64,000 nucleotides of DNA from Chlamydiales bacterium (GTDB lineage Bacteria; Chlamydiota; Chlamydiia; Chlamydiales; JAAKFR01): contig JAJACP010000008.1 in NCBI GenBank assembly GCA_022601445.1, forward strand, positions 19,146 through 83,145. The letters run 5' to 3'. Numbering within the stretch: the first letter of the stretch is position 1; the number at the start of each line of letters is the position of its first letter. The position numbers were made by a program, and so were the translations under genes. Below, one piece after another: positions 52,041 through 60,265 of the stretch. The notes beneath the pieces are model-generated. The model did no database searches. It saw nothing but the letters and a program-made list of their open reading frames with translations, and was not told the origin of the DNA.

Positions 52041-53113
52041 AAAAAGCTCTCATCTGTATAGGAGCGTTTGCTCTGCTCTATTTCCTATTGGCCCCCCGTC
52101 TCTTTCAGGTGAAAGCCGACCCCTTTGATCCCCTTCCAACTGAGTATACCTACTCAGAGGAGAGGCTTGCGCAGCTACGCTCTACTTTTCTTATCACCGT
52201 CGAGAGAATCGACAAATGGGAAGCCCCTCTTCAACGCTACTTTAAAGCAGAAAACGTCTCGTATATTCAGCAAACACGCTTCTACACTTATCTCTATATG
52301 GCGCAAAGAGATGCCACCTTTCTTTCATATAATGTGCACCGCTGCTTTTTTGGCACTCTTGATCCTTTAACGGAGCACGTTGTCACCGCTTTTTTCCCTG
52401 CTTTTTCCGACTATCCCGCTCTTGACAGCGATGCTTACTCTGAGGCGTTAGCAGACCAGGTGTGGCCCCCCTACCAAGCTAGATTGGAAAAAGAAAAGAG
52501 CAATCCCCATCGCTTTTCACCATGCACAGACCAGCCCATCGCCGAAAAGATTCAAGCCATTGCGCAGTGGCTGCCTTGGCAATCGTCTCTACCAGAACCT
52601 CATCCACCTGAAGGCGATCTGGAGGAACAAATTCGCCTCATGCGTGGTGAGACGCGCTCTGTTTCAGATGATGCTGTGTATGCGTGGGCGAGCGAGCGAG
52701 GGATGCAGCGGGATTGGCGCACTCTGGCCAATGAGTACATGCAAGAGGCCAAAACACCCATTGGGAAAACCGTCTATGTGCGTTCCAAGTTAATGAGGGG
52801 GCTCTATGACACACTGATTGCGACATTTGAGGCAAAGTTTCGCTTTTGCGTCCCTCGGCCAGCCCGTTATGACACAAGTGTACACCCTATGATTCACGAT
52901 CCTAGCTCACCGAGCTATCCATCTGGGCATGCAGCGCAAGCGGGGGCTGCTGTGGTTATTTTAACGCACTACTTCCCTAAGGCAAGTGCGTATTGGGAGC
53001 AACTGGGCCAAGAGGCGACCCAATCGCGCATACAAAGCGGCGTGCATACGCCTCAGGACGCGCAGGCTGGCTGGCAGCTCGGCGAAGAGATGGGCACCCA
53101 GCTTCTAAAATAG
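52037..53113 (+). CDS. PAP2-family phosphatase (vanadium-haloperoxidase-like)
   Basis: 358 aa; N-terminal signal/anchor MKKALICIGAFALLYFLLAP. All catalytic motifs are present: KFRFCVPRP (KX6RP), SPSYPSGHAAQAG (PSGH) and QSRIQSGVHTPQD (SRX5HX3D). Likely a periplasmic lipid or nucleotide phosphatase. Start ATG 52037 overlaps the stop of the paralogue upstream (ATGA); the longer frame to 51917 is antisense-like overlap. A diverged copy of its 3' end occurs at 54712-54757, beyond the AbiE pair. Confidence 0.9.
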   Translation: MKKALICIGAFALLYFLLAPRLFQVKADPFDPLPTEYTYSEERLAQLRSTFLITVERIDKWEAPLQRYFKAENVSYIQQTRFYTYLYMAQRDATFLSYNVHRCFFGTLDPLTEHVVTAFFPAFSDYPALDSDAYSEALADQVWPPYQARLEKEKSNPHRFSPCTDQPIAEKIQAIAQWLPWQSSLPEPHPPEGDLEEQIRLMRGETRSVSDDAVYAWASERGMQRDWRTLANEYMQEAKTPIGKTVYVRSKLMRGLYDTLIATFEAKFRFCVPRPARYDTSVHPMIHDPSSPSYPSGHAAQAGAAVVILTHYFPKASAYWEQLGQEATQSRIQSGVHTPQDAQAGWQLGEEMGTQLLK

Positions 53114-53132
53114 ACCTACAATCTATGACTAC

Positions 53133-53993
53133 TCACTCTTCGAAAACTGTAGCCACAAACTTTGATAGATCTTCAATTACATCTCTAAATTGAATAGGTT
53201 TTTCCCCTATCAAAGTCAGAAAACTGCTCCAACGTTTCTGTGTTTCAAGATCATTATAAAATCCTGGTTTGAAAGCAACAGGATCTCCAAAAACGGTTCC
53301 TCTGTTTAAAAAAATGGCACCAACAGCCTTTTTCAGTCTATTCAGTTTGATCTCGTGGCGTTCGACCATTCTCCAAAGATCGTAAAAATCCTTCATGCGT
53401 GTATTAATTGAACCAAGTTTCACAATAGATTCAAGCTTTTGTGCAAAAACAGTTTCCATCGTGTACCCTAGCAAAATCGGCTCTGGCATCTTTAAAAGGG
53501 TGGGGTAGCGTATTTTTCCAGGCCGAGGGATCACTACATCATTGAATCCTATATCGATGAGAATAGGCACTCTGGTCGTAAATAATTTTGCAAAAAAGCT
53601 GCAACGTATACCTTTGTAGTCTCCTGTTGTCTGTGTACTTCGAAGGATCAACTTGTTTGTGTCAAAGATTACAGCATCTTCTTCACACTTGATTTCAGAA
53701 ACCTCTTCGATAACATTACGTAAATGATCAATCTGATTAGAAGTTCTACCTAATAAATCGATATCCATAGTGGCTCGATGGCTCTTAGGATCCCAAACCT
53801 TTAGCATAAGGCCACCTTTGAGAAAAAATTTCTTCGCATGTTGACTCATACTAAGACGATATAGAAAGCGTTCCATTGCATAATACCGGAGTATTTCATC
53901 GAAGGGCCTGCCACGTTGAGAGGACAAGCTTTTTAATCGTTGCCGTATCGATGCTCCCTGGCTTGTTTTAGGCTTCTTGAGAACCTTATCCAC
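53133..53993 (-). CDS. abiEii: AbiEii-type nucleotidyltransferase toxin
   Basis: 286 aa. DUF1814-family minimal nucleotidyltransferase: FLKGGLMLKVWDPKSHRATM with GG and MDIDLLGRTSN (the DxD of the active site), AKLFTTRVPILIDIGFND, PEPILLGYTMETVFAQKLES, RMKDFYDLWRMVE (the KD.YD motif). AbiEii toxins modify tRNA and stop growth. It starts at GTG 53993, overlapping the antitoxin 3' end by 8 nt. Complete, so the pair may be functional. Region appears AT-richer than the flanks, consistent with acquisition. Confidence 0.9.
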   Translation of the reverse strand: MDKVLKKPKTSQGASIRQRLKSLSSQRGRPFDEILRYYAMERFLYRLSMSQHAKKFFLKGGLMLKVWDPKSHRATMDIDLLGRTSNQIDHLRNVIEEVSEIKCEEDAVIFDTNKLILRSTQTTGDYKGIRCSFFAKLFTTRVPILIDIGFNDVVIPRPGKIRYPTLLKMPEPILLGYTMETVFAQKLESIVKLGSINTRMKDFYDLWRMVERHEIKLNRLKKAVGAIFLNRGTVFGDPVAFKPGFYNDLETQKRWSSFLTLIGEKPIQFRDVIEDLSKFVATVFEE

Positions 53994-54600
53994 TAGTTAT
54001 TGTCTCCATGATTGGCTTTATGATTTTTTCAACACGAAATAATTTTGCATATTCAAAAAGAAGATTTAGATTTGCGCTCCCACTCTCCCAATACATTTTC
54101 AAAGCTTCAAAAACGACATCCATCCCAATCTTATTTCTAAATTTGACACAATCAACGAGGGTTTTTTCAACATTAAATACCTTTATGGAACATCCATCAA
54201 TGAGGTGCTCTTCCACTCCTGTTACCAGAAGCTGTTGGCTATACCAAAAAACACGCATAGGAGGATAAAAAAGGGACGGTCTATGAGCTTTACTTGGTAG
54301 GGCAACATAAACAAAATGGGGAATTTGCGTTGTAATTTCGTGAAATGCAAGCGCTGAAACAAGGCAAATCACACCGTGCGGGACTTTCTTTGCTATGGGT
54401 ATAAAATCTGGTAAAGAAAAATCTGGCATGTCAGCCAAACGATAGAGCCCTCTACTAATTATCTCTAAGCTTCCCTGGTCCCGAAGAGCATAAAGTTTGC
54501 GTCGATGGATGCCTCGCTCCACGGCCTCGGACATAGTGAGCACACCTCCAGCTCGGCGAAACGTTTCAATTGCATTTTCAAGCTTAGATTTTTTATTCAT
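53986..54600 (-). CDS. abiEi: AbiEi-type antitoxin (transcriptional repressor)
   Basis: 204 aa. N-terminal winged helix (FRRAGGVLTMSEAVERGIHR, RKLYALRDQGSLEIISRGLY), then the AbiEi C-terminal domain (VICLVSALAFHEITTQIPHF, VYVALPSKAHRP, NVEKTLVDCVKFRNKIGMDV). It represses its own operon and neutralises AbiEii. Start taken at ATG 54600; the open frame reaches 54771 but its first 57 residues run through a PAP2 remnant and do not fit the family. No strong ribosome site. Confidence 0.88.
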   Translation of the reverse strand: MNKKSKLENAIETFRRAGGVLTMSEAVERGIHRRKLYALRDQGSLEIISRGLYRLADMPDFSLPDFIPIAKKVPHGVICLVSALAFHEITTQIPHFVYVALPSKAHRPSLFYPPMRVFWYSQQLLVTGVEEHLIDGCSIKVFNVEKTLVDCVKFRNKIGMDVVFEALKMYWESGSANLNLLFEYAKLFRVEKIIKPIMETITSG

Positions 54601-54711
54601 GGTACAAACATTCGGATCAAACAAACTATATCCGCGATTCTGTACCATATTTAACCAATTGTCAAGAAATCTATGCGTATCAAACCAAGGCTCTCTTACT
54701 CTGAGCAAGCT

Positions 54712-54757
54712 AGCCAGCAGTTCGGTGAAGAGATTGGCTGCGTAGCTTCTAAAATAG
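54712..54757 (+). pseudogene. Remnant 3' end of a PAP2-like gene
   Basis: The frame reads ASQQFGEEIG, matching AGWQLGEEMG at the end of the intact PAP2 gene; a 1-nt shift later, AGCTTCTAAAATAGA is identical over 15 nt to the region including its stop. About three quarters of positions agree over 46 bp. It marks the far edge of the AbiE insertion, or is the stump of a third tandem paralogue. Confidence 0.7.
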
Positions 54758-54830
54758 ATCGTCCAGCCCAAACAAAAGTTATGGCTGCGTTGATATCGGC
54801 TTTATCCAGTCATAACTCTTGAGGAATCCA

Positions 54831-55478
54831 ATGTCAGAAAAAGCGATCGTGGGAAGAAAGAAAGAGTTAGAAATCTTGAACCACATACGACACTCAAAAA
54901 GAGCTGAATTTGTAGCTGTCCATGGAAGAAGAAGAGTAGGAAAAACATTTTTGATCTGAGAATATTTTAAAAATAAAGGAGTCTATCTCGAAACAGCAGG
55001 TGTGAAAAATCTTCCTTTACATCAACAGCCAGAGAATTTTGCCAAAGCTATATCAAAAACATTTTTTAAAGATCACCCTGTCAAGCCAGCACGCTCATGG
55101 TCAGATGCGCTTGAGCAATTGACTCAACTGATTAAAGAGGCTCCCAAAACCAAAAAAATCATCATTTTTTTGGATGAGCTTCCTTGGCTAGCAGCCAAAA
55201 GATCCGGCTTGATGCCAGCACTGGAATACAACTGGAATCTATTTTGGAGTCAGATTCCCAACTTAATTTTAATTGTCTGCGGATCAGCAGCTTCATGGAT
55301 GCTAGAGCATGTGATCAACGCAAAAGGAGGGCTTTACAATAGGCTCACTAAAAAAATCTTGCTCAAACCCTTCAATCTTAGAGAGACAAAACAATTTCTT
55401 CAGGCCCTAGGGATCACTCTCACTAATAGGCAAATTTTAAACGCGTTGGTTCTAGAGGACTTGTTCAAAAATGTGTGA
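54831..55478 (+). pseudogene. AAA ATPase gene, stop codon after Walker A and truncated 3'
   Basis: ATG 54831 reads MSEKAIVGRKKELEILNHIR, then VAVHGRRRVGKTFLI (Walker A) and TGA at 54957-54959 where the family normally has Arg (LIREYF; CGA to TGA would be one transition). The frame continues EYFKNKGVYLETAG, TKKIIIFLDELPWLA (Walker B), SAASWMLEHVINAKGGLYNR and LRETKQFLQALGITL, then loses similarity near 55440. A GAGG precedes the ATG. The ArsR-like/DUF234 C-terminal half is absent. Decayed accessory gene. Confidence 0.85.
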
Positions 55479-55577
55479 ACGCAGAAGCTAAACAAGGCAG
55501 GGCTGTGGTGACTTTTTCGTTTGACAAACGATCCATAGAGTGGGAAAGTATTTTTTCAATCTAAATAAGGAGGTCTT

Positions 55578-56249
55578 GTGAGTGCTGTTATACGTCCGGA
55601 TGAATCAACACTATTAGTACCGAAAGCTTATCAAGATAGCGCTCTCAATAGTCTAACCTGTAGCATGGTTGTCGGTGCTGTGGGATCCGCTGTGATTTCT
55701 ACGGTTGGAGGAGGTCTGACGGTGTATTGCGGCTTTCCAGAGATTTTGCCCTCACGGAGAATTATTTATGGACCTGCTTGTTCTCAATCCTCCCCAATAC
55801 TCTCAATTGTTTACTTTGTAGTGGCCCTATTCAATTTGGTATTCCACTCCTGCATGTGGAAGATAGCTGAGGCTTGTCTTCAGGAACCTGTTCAACCTGC
55901 CCCCTCTGAAGAAGCCACCCCTGCTACAAACGAACCCCCAGCTCCTTCAGTAGCGACCCGCCCTCAACAGGGGTGCAGTGTAATAGAGTGTATACGATTC
56001 GCAGCCGTTGTGAGCGCACTGATCACGTTGCAGGGAGTTGTTTGGGGATGGTACTGTACACTTGGCACGTATAAAACAGGTGGAAAGCCTGTCTATCCAG
56101 GAGGCTGTCCTGGAAATTCGGCACCTCCGGCACTTGCAGGCATCGTGCTCTCTTCATTGAGTGTAACCAGTGCTTGTTTTGGGTATAAATACTTATTAAG
56201 CTGTTTCGGATGTAAACCCCACCGAAGAGATCCGCAACCACCAGGGTAG
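55578..56249 (+). CDS. Four-helix membrane protein, Inc-like, 223 aa
   Basis: GTG start with AAGGAGG four nt upstream. Four hydrophobic segments in two pairs: ~28-50 (SMVVGAVGSAVISTVGGGLT) and ~72-95 (SPILSIVYFVVALFNLVFHS), then ~138-160 (IRFAAVVSALITLQGVVWGW) and ~185-208 (ALAGIVLSSLSVTSACFGYK), separated by a Pro/Ala/Thr-rich loop (~100-132). Many Cys. N- and C-termini are soluble. Paired helices are the Inc-like topology; function unknown. Downstream is a 195-bp gap with no gene seen, only an imperfect inverted repeat CTACAC ... GTGTAG near 56310. Confidence 0.6.
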   Translation: MSAVIRPDESTLLVPKAYQDSALNSLTCSMVVGAVGSAVISTVGGGLTVYCGFPEILPSRRIIYGPACSQSSPILSIVYFVVALFNLVFHSCMWKIAEACLQEPVQPAPSEEATPATNEPPAPSVATRPQQGCSVIECIRFAAVVSALITLQGVVWGWYCTLGTYKTGGKPVYPGGCPGNSAPPALAGIVLSSLSVTSACFGYKYLLSCFGCKPHRRDPQPPG

Positions 56250-56444
56250 TTTCTTATATCCCTTTTTTAGGCACTGGTCATGAATAATTTTGCAACATAG
56301 ATCCCTACACTTACATATTTCGCGCTTGTGTAGATCTCTGCTCATTGTCTGTTGAAAACATAGTCTCCATAAAATCCCGTGCTCATATCAAATTGATCTA
56401 AGCAAGATGGGCAAAGCGTGACTCATGTTTTTCTCCAAAAAAAA

Positions 56445-57371
56445 TTAAAAAAACAGCCGATCGCCTTGAGCAGGGATAATGAAATTGATGCCTAAATCGT
56501 TCATTTCAGCAAGTTCGGAGGCGATCTCTCTTTCGGGATCGTCGCCGGTGCGGATACTTTCTTTGCGGTGAGTCACTACAACCTTTAACCCCTCTAGAGA
56601 GGTTTGCGCAATCTCAGCTAGATGATGCATCTCCACCATCATGAGCTTGGTATCGAGATGGCCAAAAGCGGCCTGCTCTGCATCCTTGTGGGAATACGAA
56701 CACTCAAGCAGCATCCCTTTGAGCTTTTTAGCGGCAATCAAGGGAGCGATCCGCTTCCAAATCCGCGATAAATGCTTTTCATGCTCCAAAGAGTCCGAAG
56801 ATGTATCTCCAAAATAGAGAAGATACTCTCCATTATGCTCAATTAAAAAAGCTGTTGAGGGATAGCCGCGGGGATGGCTGAGCAGAAACGCCTCAACTCG
56901 CATGGAGGTCTCCGGAATGGGAGTGGGCTGATGCAAGGGAAGGCGTTGGTAGTGATACCGCTTTAAGCGGGGTTCAACACCCTCATCCCCATAGTTAGGC
57001 CAAATTCTTCCGTTGAAAATGTGGTCGCGCACATTGTCAATCGTGGGATCAATCCCTAAAATGGACTTAAAGGTGTCCACTTGTGAATTGAGCACAAGAC
57101 CCGCAATATGATCTAAGTGGGCATGACTGATCAGAAAGGCTTTGAGGTGATTGAGAAGAAGCTCGGCTGCGGGAACATTTTCTCGATTGAAGTAGACAGG
57201 ATCCTCTAAGGTTTTTCTTTTAAATGCGTGATCAATACCTGTCAAAAGAGTGCCGGCATCTAAAGCAATCCAATCGTGACTCTCGGTAGGGGCAACGAGA
57301 TAACCAGAGAGGTTTCCTTCGCGGGGCCCTCCTGTGCACCCCATCACAACAAGTTGAAAGGTGCTACCCAT
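56445..57371 (-). CDS. Class II cyclic-nucleotide phosphodiesterase (metallo-beta-lactamase fold)
   Basis: 308 aa. Class II PDE features: [31 protein letters not shown], metal-binding [19 protein letters not shown] (HxHxDH), [32 protein letters not shown] and [10 protein letters not shown]. Such enzymes hydrolyse cAMP/cGMP. The ATG overlaps the pckA stop by 8 nt (ATGGGTAG), so it is translationally coupled to gluconeogenesis. No adenylate cyclase is in the window. Substrate not proven. Confidence 0.85.
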   Translation of the reverse strand: MGSTFQLVVMGCTGGPREGNLSGYLVAPTESHDWIALDAGTLLTGIDHAFKRKTLEDPVYFNRENVPAAELLLNHLKAFLISHAHLDHIAGLVLNSQVDTFKSILGIDPTIDNVRDHIFNGRIWPNYGDEGVEPRLKRYHYQRLPLHQPTPIPETSMRVEAFLLSHPRGYPSTAFLIEHNGEYLLYFGDTSSDSLEHEKHLSRIWKRIAPLIAAKKLKGMLLECSYSHKDAEQAAFGHLDTKLMMVEMHHLAEIAQTSLEGLKVVVTHRKESIRTGDDPEREIASELAEMNDLGINFIIPAQGDRLFF

Positions 57372-59163
57372 TCTCCAGTCTCTTTTCGAGTTGATCTAGC
57401 TGCTGGCTGATTCCCTCAGGCAGTCTCTCTTTGAAACGCGCCAAATAACTACGCATGCCCTCCACTTCTTGCTTCCAAGAAGCTAGGTCAATATGAAGAA
57501 GGGAGCGGAGATTTTCCTCCGATATGTTAAGTCCTGATAGGTCAAGAGCGCCCTCCTTAGGAAGGATGCCCACAGGACTCTCTTGTCCATTATCGACGCC
57601 GTCTGCCCGCTCAAAAATCCATTTTAATACGCGGATGTTTTCACCAAAGCCGGGCCATAAAAAGCTTCCATCGGCTGCTTTTTTAAACCAATTAACAGAG
57701 TAGATCTTGGGTAATTTCTCCGGAGAGGTGCGCTCTGCCATTGAGAGCCAATGACCAAAGTAGTCGCCCATGTTATACCCACAAAAAGGGAGCATCGCAA
57801 AGGGATCGTGTCTGAGTTTTCCTATTTCTCCAGCGGCGGCGGCTGTCATTTCAGAAGAGACACTACACCCTAAAAAGGTGCCATGGTTCCAGTTGAAGGC
57901 TTCATAGACAAGAGGGATGGTAGAAGCACGCCTACCCCCAAAAATCATAGCAGAAATCGGCACACCGGCTGGATCTTCCCAAGCGGGATCAACCACAGGG
58001 CACTGATTTGCAGGAGCGGTAAAACGGGAGTTGGGATGAGCGGCTTGACTCTCTTGACCAGATGTCCATGGGTTGCCGTACCAATCGGTGAGATGAGGTG
58101 GTGTTTCGGGTGTCATCCCTTCCCACCAGATATCTCCTTCAGGAGTGAGTGCAACATTGGTAAAAATAGAGTTTTTAGAACACGAGATTAAGGCGTTAGG
58201 ATTGGACTGCATGGAAGTCCCCGGCGCTACACCAAAAAAGCCTGCTTCTGGATTAATGGCATAGAGACGTCCGTCTTTCCCAAACTTCATCCAGGCGATA
58301 TCATCCCCGACACATTCCACTTTCCAGCCAGGTAGAGTCGATTGGAGCATGGCCAAATTGGTCTTTCCGCAAGCGCTGGGAAAAGCGGCGGCAAAATACT
58401 TTTTTCTCCCCTCAGGATTGGTAACACCGACAATTAACATATGCTCAGCCAGCCACCCCTCATCACGGGCCATCACAGAGGCGATGCGCAGAGCAAAGCA
58501 TTTTTTGCCTAAAAGAGCATTCCCCCCATAACCACTGCCAAAGGACCAAATGCTTCTTTTCTCAGGAAACTGCACGATATGGGTTTTCTCAGGATTACAC
58601 GGCCAAGCGCTACTTGATTCACCCACTTTAAGAGGAACACCGACGCTGTGCAAACATGGAATAAACTCTCCCTCTTCTCCCAGTAGATCTAAAACATCTT
58701 GTCCCATCCGGGTCATGATCCGCATGTTACACACAACATAAGGAGAGTCGGTAAGTTCAATGCCGATGTGGGCAATATCAGACCCTAAAGGCCCCATGCT
58801 AAAGGGGATAATATAAAGTATTCGCCCACGCATACACCCTTCAAAAAGTCCTTTTAAGGTCTTTTCCATCTCAGCAGGAGACTTCCAATTATTGGTAGGG
58901 CCCGCATCCATCTCATTTTCTGAGCAGATAAAGGTACGTCCTTCTACACGGGCCACATCTTCGGGATTAGAGCGGGCAAGAAAACTATTCGGCCGTTTCT
59001 CTTCATTGAGGGGGATAAAGGTACCCAGCTTGACCATTTGCTGGCACAGCTCTTGATACTCTTCTTCGCTTCCATCGCAAAGATGCACGCCACTTGGTTC
59101 AGTTAACTCAACAATCTCATGAATCCAAGCGCGTAGCTTTTGATGCTTCAGTGTTTCTATCAT
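57364..59163 (-). CDS. pckA: Phosphoenolpyruvate carboxykinase (GTP)
   Basis: Converts oxaloacetate and GTP to phosphoenolpyruvate. 599 aa, length of the GTP class. Marks: [20 protein letters not shown], kinase-1a loop [14 protein letters not shown] (SACGKTN), [64 protein letters not shown] and [17 protein letters not shown]. The start follows the mreB stop by 1 nt (TAGCATG). Position after mreB agrees with chlamydial order. Confidence 0.96.
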   Translation of the reverse strand: MIETLKHQKLRAWIHEIVELTEPSGVHLCDGSEEEYQELCQQMVKLGTFIPLNEEKRPNSFLARSNPEDVARVEGRTFICSENEMDAGPTNNWKSPAEMEKTLKGLFEGCMRGRILYIIPFSMGPLGSDIAHIGIELTDSPYVVCNMRIMTRMGQDVLDLLGEEGEFIPCLHSVGVPLKVGESSSAWPCNPEKTHIVQFPEKRSIWSFGSGYGGNALLGKKCFALRIASVMARDEGWLAEHMLIVGVTNPEGRKKYFAAAFPSACGKTNLAMLQSTLPGWKVECVGDDIAWMKFGKDGRLYAINPEAGFFGVAPGTSMQSNPNALISCSKNSIFTNVALTPEGDIWWEGMTPETPPHLTDWYGNPWTSGQESQAAHPNSRFTAPANQCPVVDPAWEDPAGVPISAMIFGGRRASTIPLVYEAFNWNHGTFLGCSVSSEMTAAAAGEIGKLRHDPFAMLPFCGYNMGDYFGHWLSMAERTSPEKLPKIYSVNWFKKAADGSFLWPGFGENIRVLKWIFERADGVDNGQESPVGILPKEGALDLSGLNISEENLRSLLHIDLASWKQEVEGMRSYLARFKERLPEGISQQLDQLEKRLENG

Positions 59164-59164
59164 G

Positions 59165-60259
59165 CTAAATCATAGCTTTGCGCTTCTTGAATTTATCCAG
59201 GTGCTCGAGAGCCTTCCCTGTGCCAACGCAAACGGCTAAAAGGGGATGAGGTGCAATGATCACAGGTAGACCTGTATCTTTGGTAAGGGCTTTATCGAGC
59301 CCCTTGATTAGAGCGCCGCCTCCAGCTAAGACCATTCCTCTTTCCACTAAGTCTGCAGAGAGTTCTGGGGGGCACTTTTCTAGAGTCAAACGGACACATT
59401 CGACTATTTGTTGAATCGGCTCAGCTAAACACTCGCGGATTTCAACGGAATTGATCCGCTTCGTAACAGGAAGACCCGCTACCTGATCACGACCGCGCAC
59501 TTCCATTTCAAGCTCTTTATCTCCAAGAGGAAATGCCGATCCAATGGTAATTTTTATTTCTTCAGCCGTCCGTGGTCCAATCATCAAGTTGTAGGTGCGA
59601 CGCATGTAATTGATGATGCACTCATCAAACTCATCTCCGGCAATGCGTAATGAGCGAGATTCGACAATGCCCCCTAGGGAGATAATGGCAATCTCAGTCG
59701 TACCACCTCCAATATCGATGATCATACTCGCGGCAGGCTCATGCACGGGAAGATCGACCCCAATAGCAGCGGCCATCGGCTCCTCGATTAAGATCACCTC
59801 TTGAGCTCCGGCATGCAAGGCAGAGTCTTCAACAGCTCGCTTTTCTACGCCGGTAATGCCTGAGGGGACGGCAATCAAAATTTTGGGTCGAAAAAGCGAG
59901 CGAGTGGGTGTGACACGCTTGATTAAAGCTTTCAACATCCCCTCTGCTATTTCAAAATCTGCAATGACGCCGTCTTTCATAGGGCGAACCGCATGAATCT
60001 TTCGGGGTGTTTTACCCAGCATCGCCTTCGCTTTGTGTCCGACTGCCAACACTTCGTTGGTTTGAGAGTCGACAGCGACTACGGAAGGCTCACTCAATAC
60101 AATTCCCTTCCCTCTAACGTAGACAAGTGTGTTGGCTGTTCCCAAATCGATTCCAATATCATTGGAAAAGAAATTGAAAAACTTATCAAACCGCCTAAAC
60201 GCTTTACTACGCACTGTTTCGAGAAGGGCTTTAAATCCGGGGTGGCTCCTATTCAACAT
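59165..60259 (-). CDS. mreB: Rod shape-determining/division actin MreB
   Basis: 364 aa. [20 protein letters not shown] phosphate-1 loop, [60 protein letters not shown] and [19 protein letters not shown]. In chlamydiae MreB guides septal peptidoglycan in place of FtsZ. The N-terminal ~30 residues before FFSNDIG are an extension seen in chlamydial MreB. ATG 60259; AAGGA is close upstream and the gap to the helicase gene is 6 bp. Confidence 0.97.
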   Translation of the reverse strand: MLNRSHPGFKALLETVRSKAFRRFDKFFNFFSNDIGIDLGTANTLVYVRGKGIVLSEPSVVAVDSQTNEVLAVGHKAKAMLGKTPRKIHAVRPMKDGVIADFEIAEGMLKALIKRVTPTRSLFRPKILIAVPSGITGVEKRAVEDSALHAGAQEVILIEEPMAAAIGVDLPVHEPAASMIIDIGGGTTEIAIISLGGIVESRSLRIAGDEFDECIINYMRRTYNLMIGPRTAEEIKITIGSAFPLGDKELEMEVRGRDQVAGLPVTKRINSVEIRECLAEPIQQIVECVRLTLEKCPPELSADLVERGMVLAGGGALIKGLDKALTKDTGLPVIIAPHPLLAVCVGTGKALEHLDKFKKRKAMI

Positions 60260-60265
60260 GATCCT

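Noticed and set aside
53986..54771. Longer AbiEi protein (261 aa)
   Set aside because: The extra 57 residues are encoded by the antisense of a PAP2 remnant and do not match the family; ATG 54600 gives the usual length.
2632..54959. UGA/UAA recoding (selenocysteine or code change)
   Set aside because: Stops of both kinds are involved, no SECIS-like hairpin is seen after the TGA codons, and core genes terminate with the same codons.
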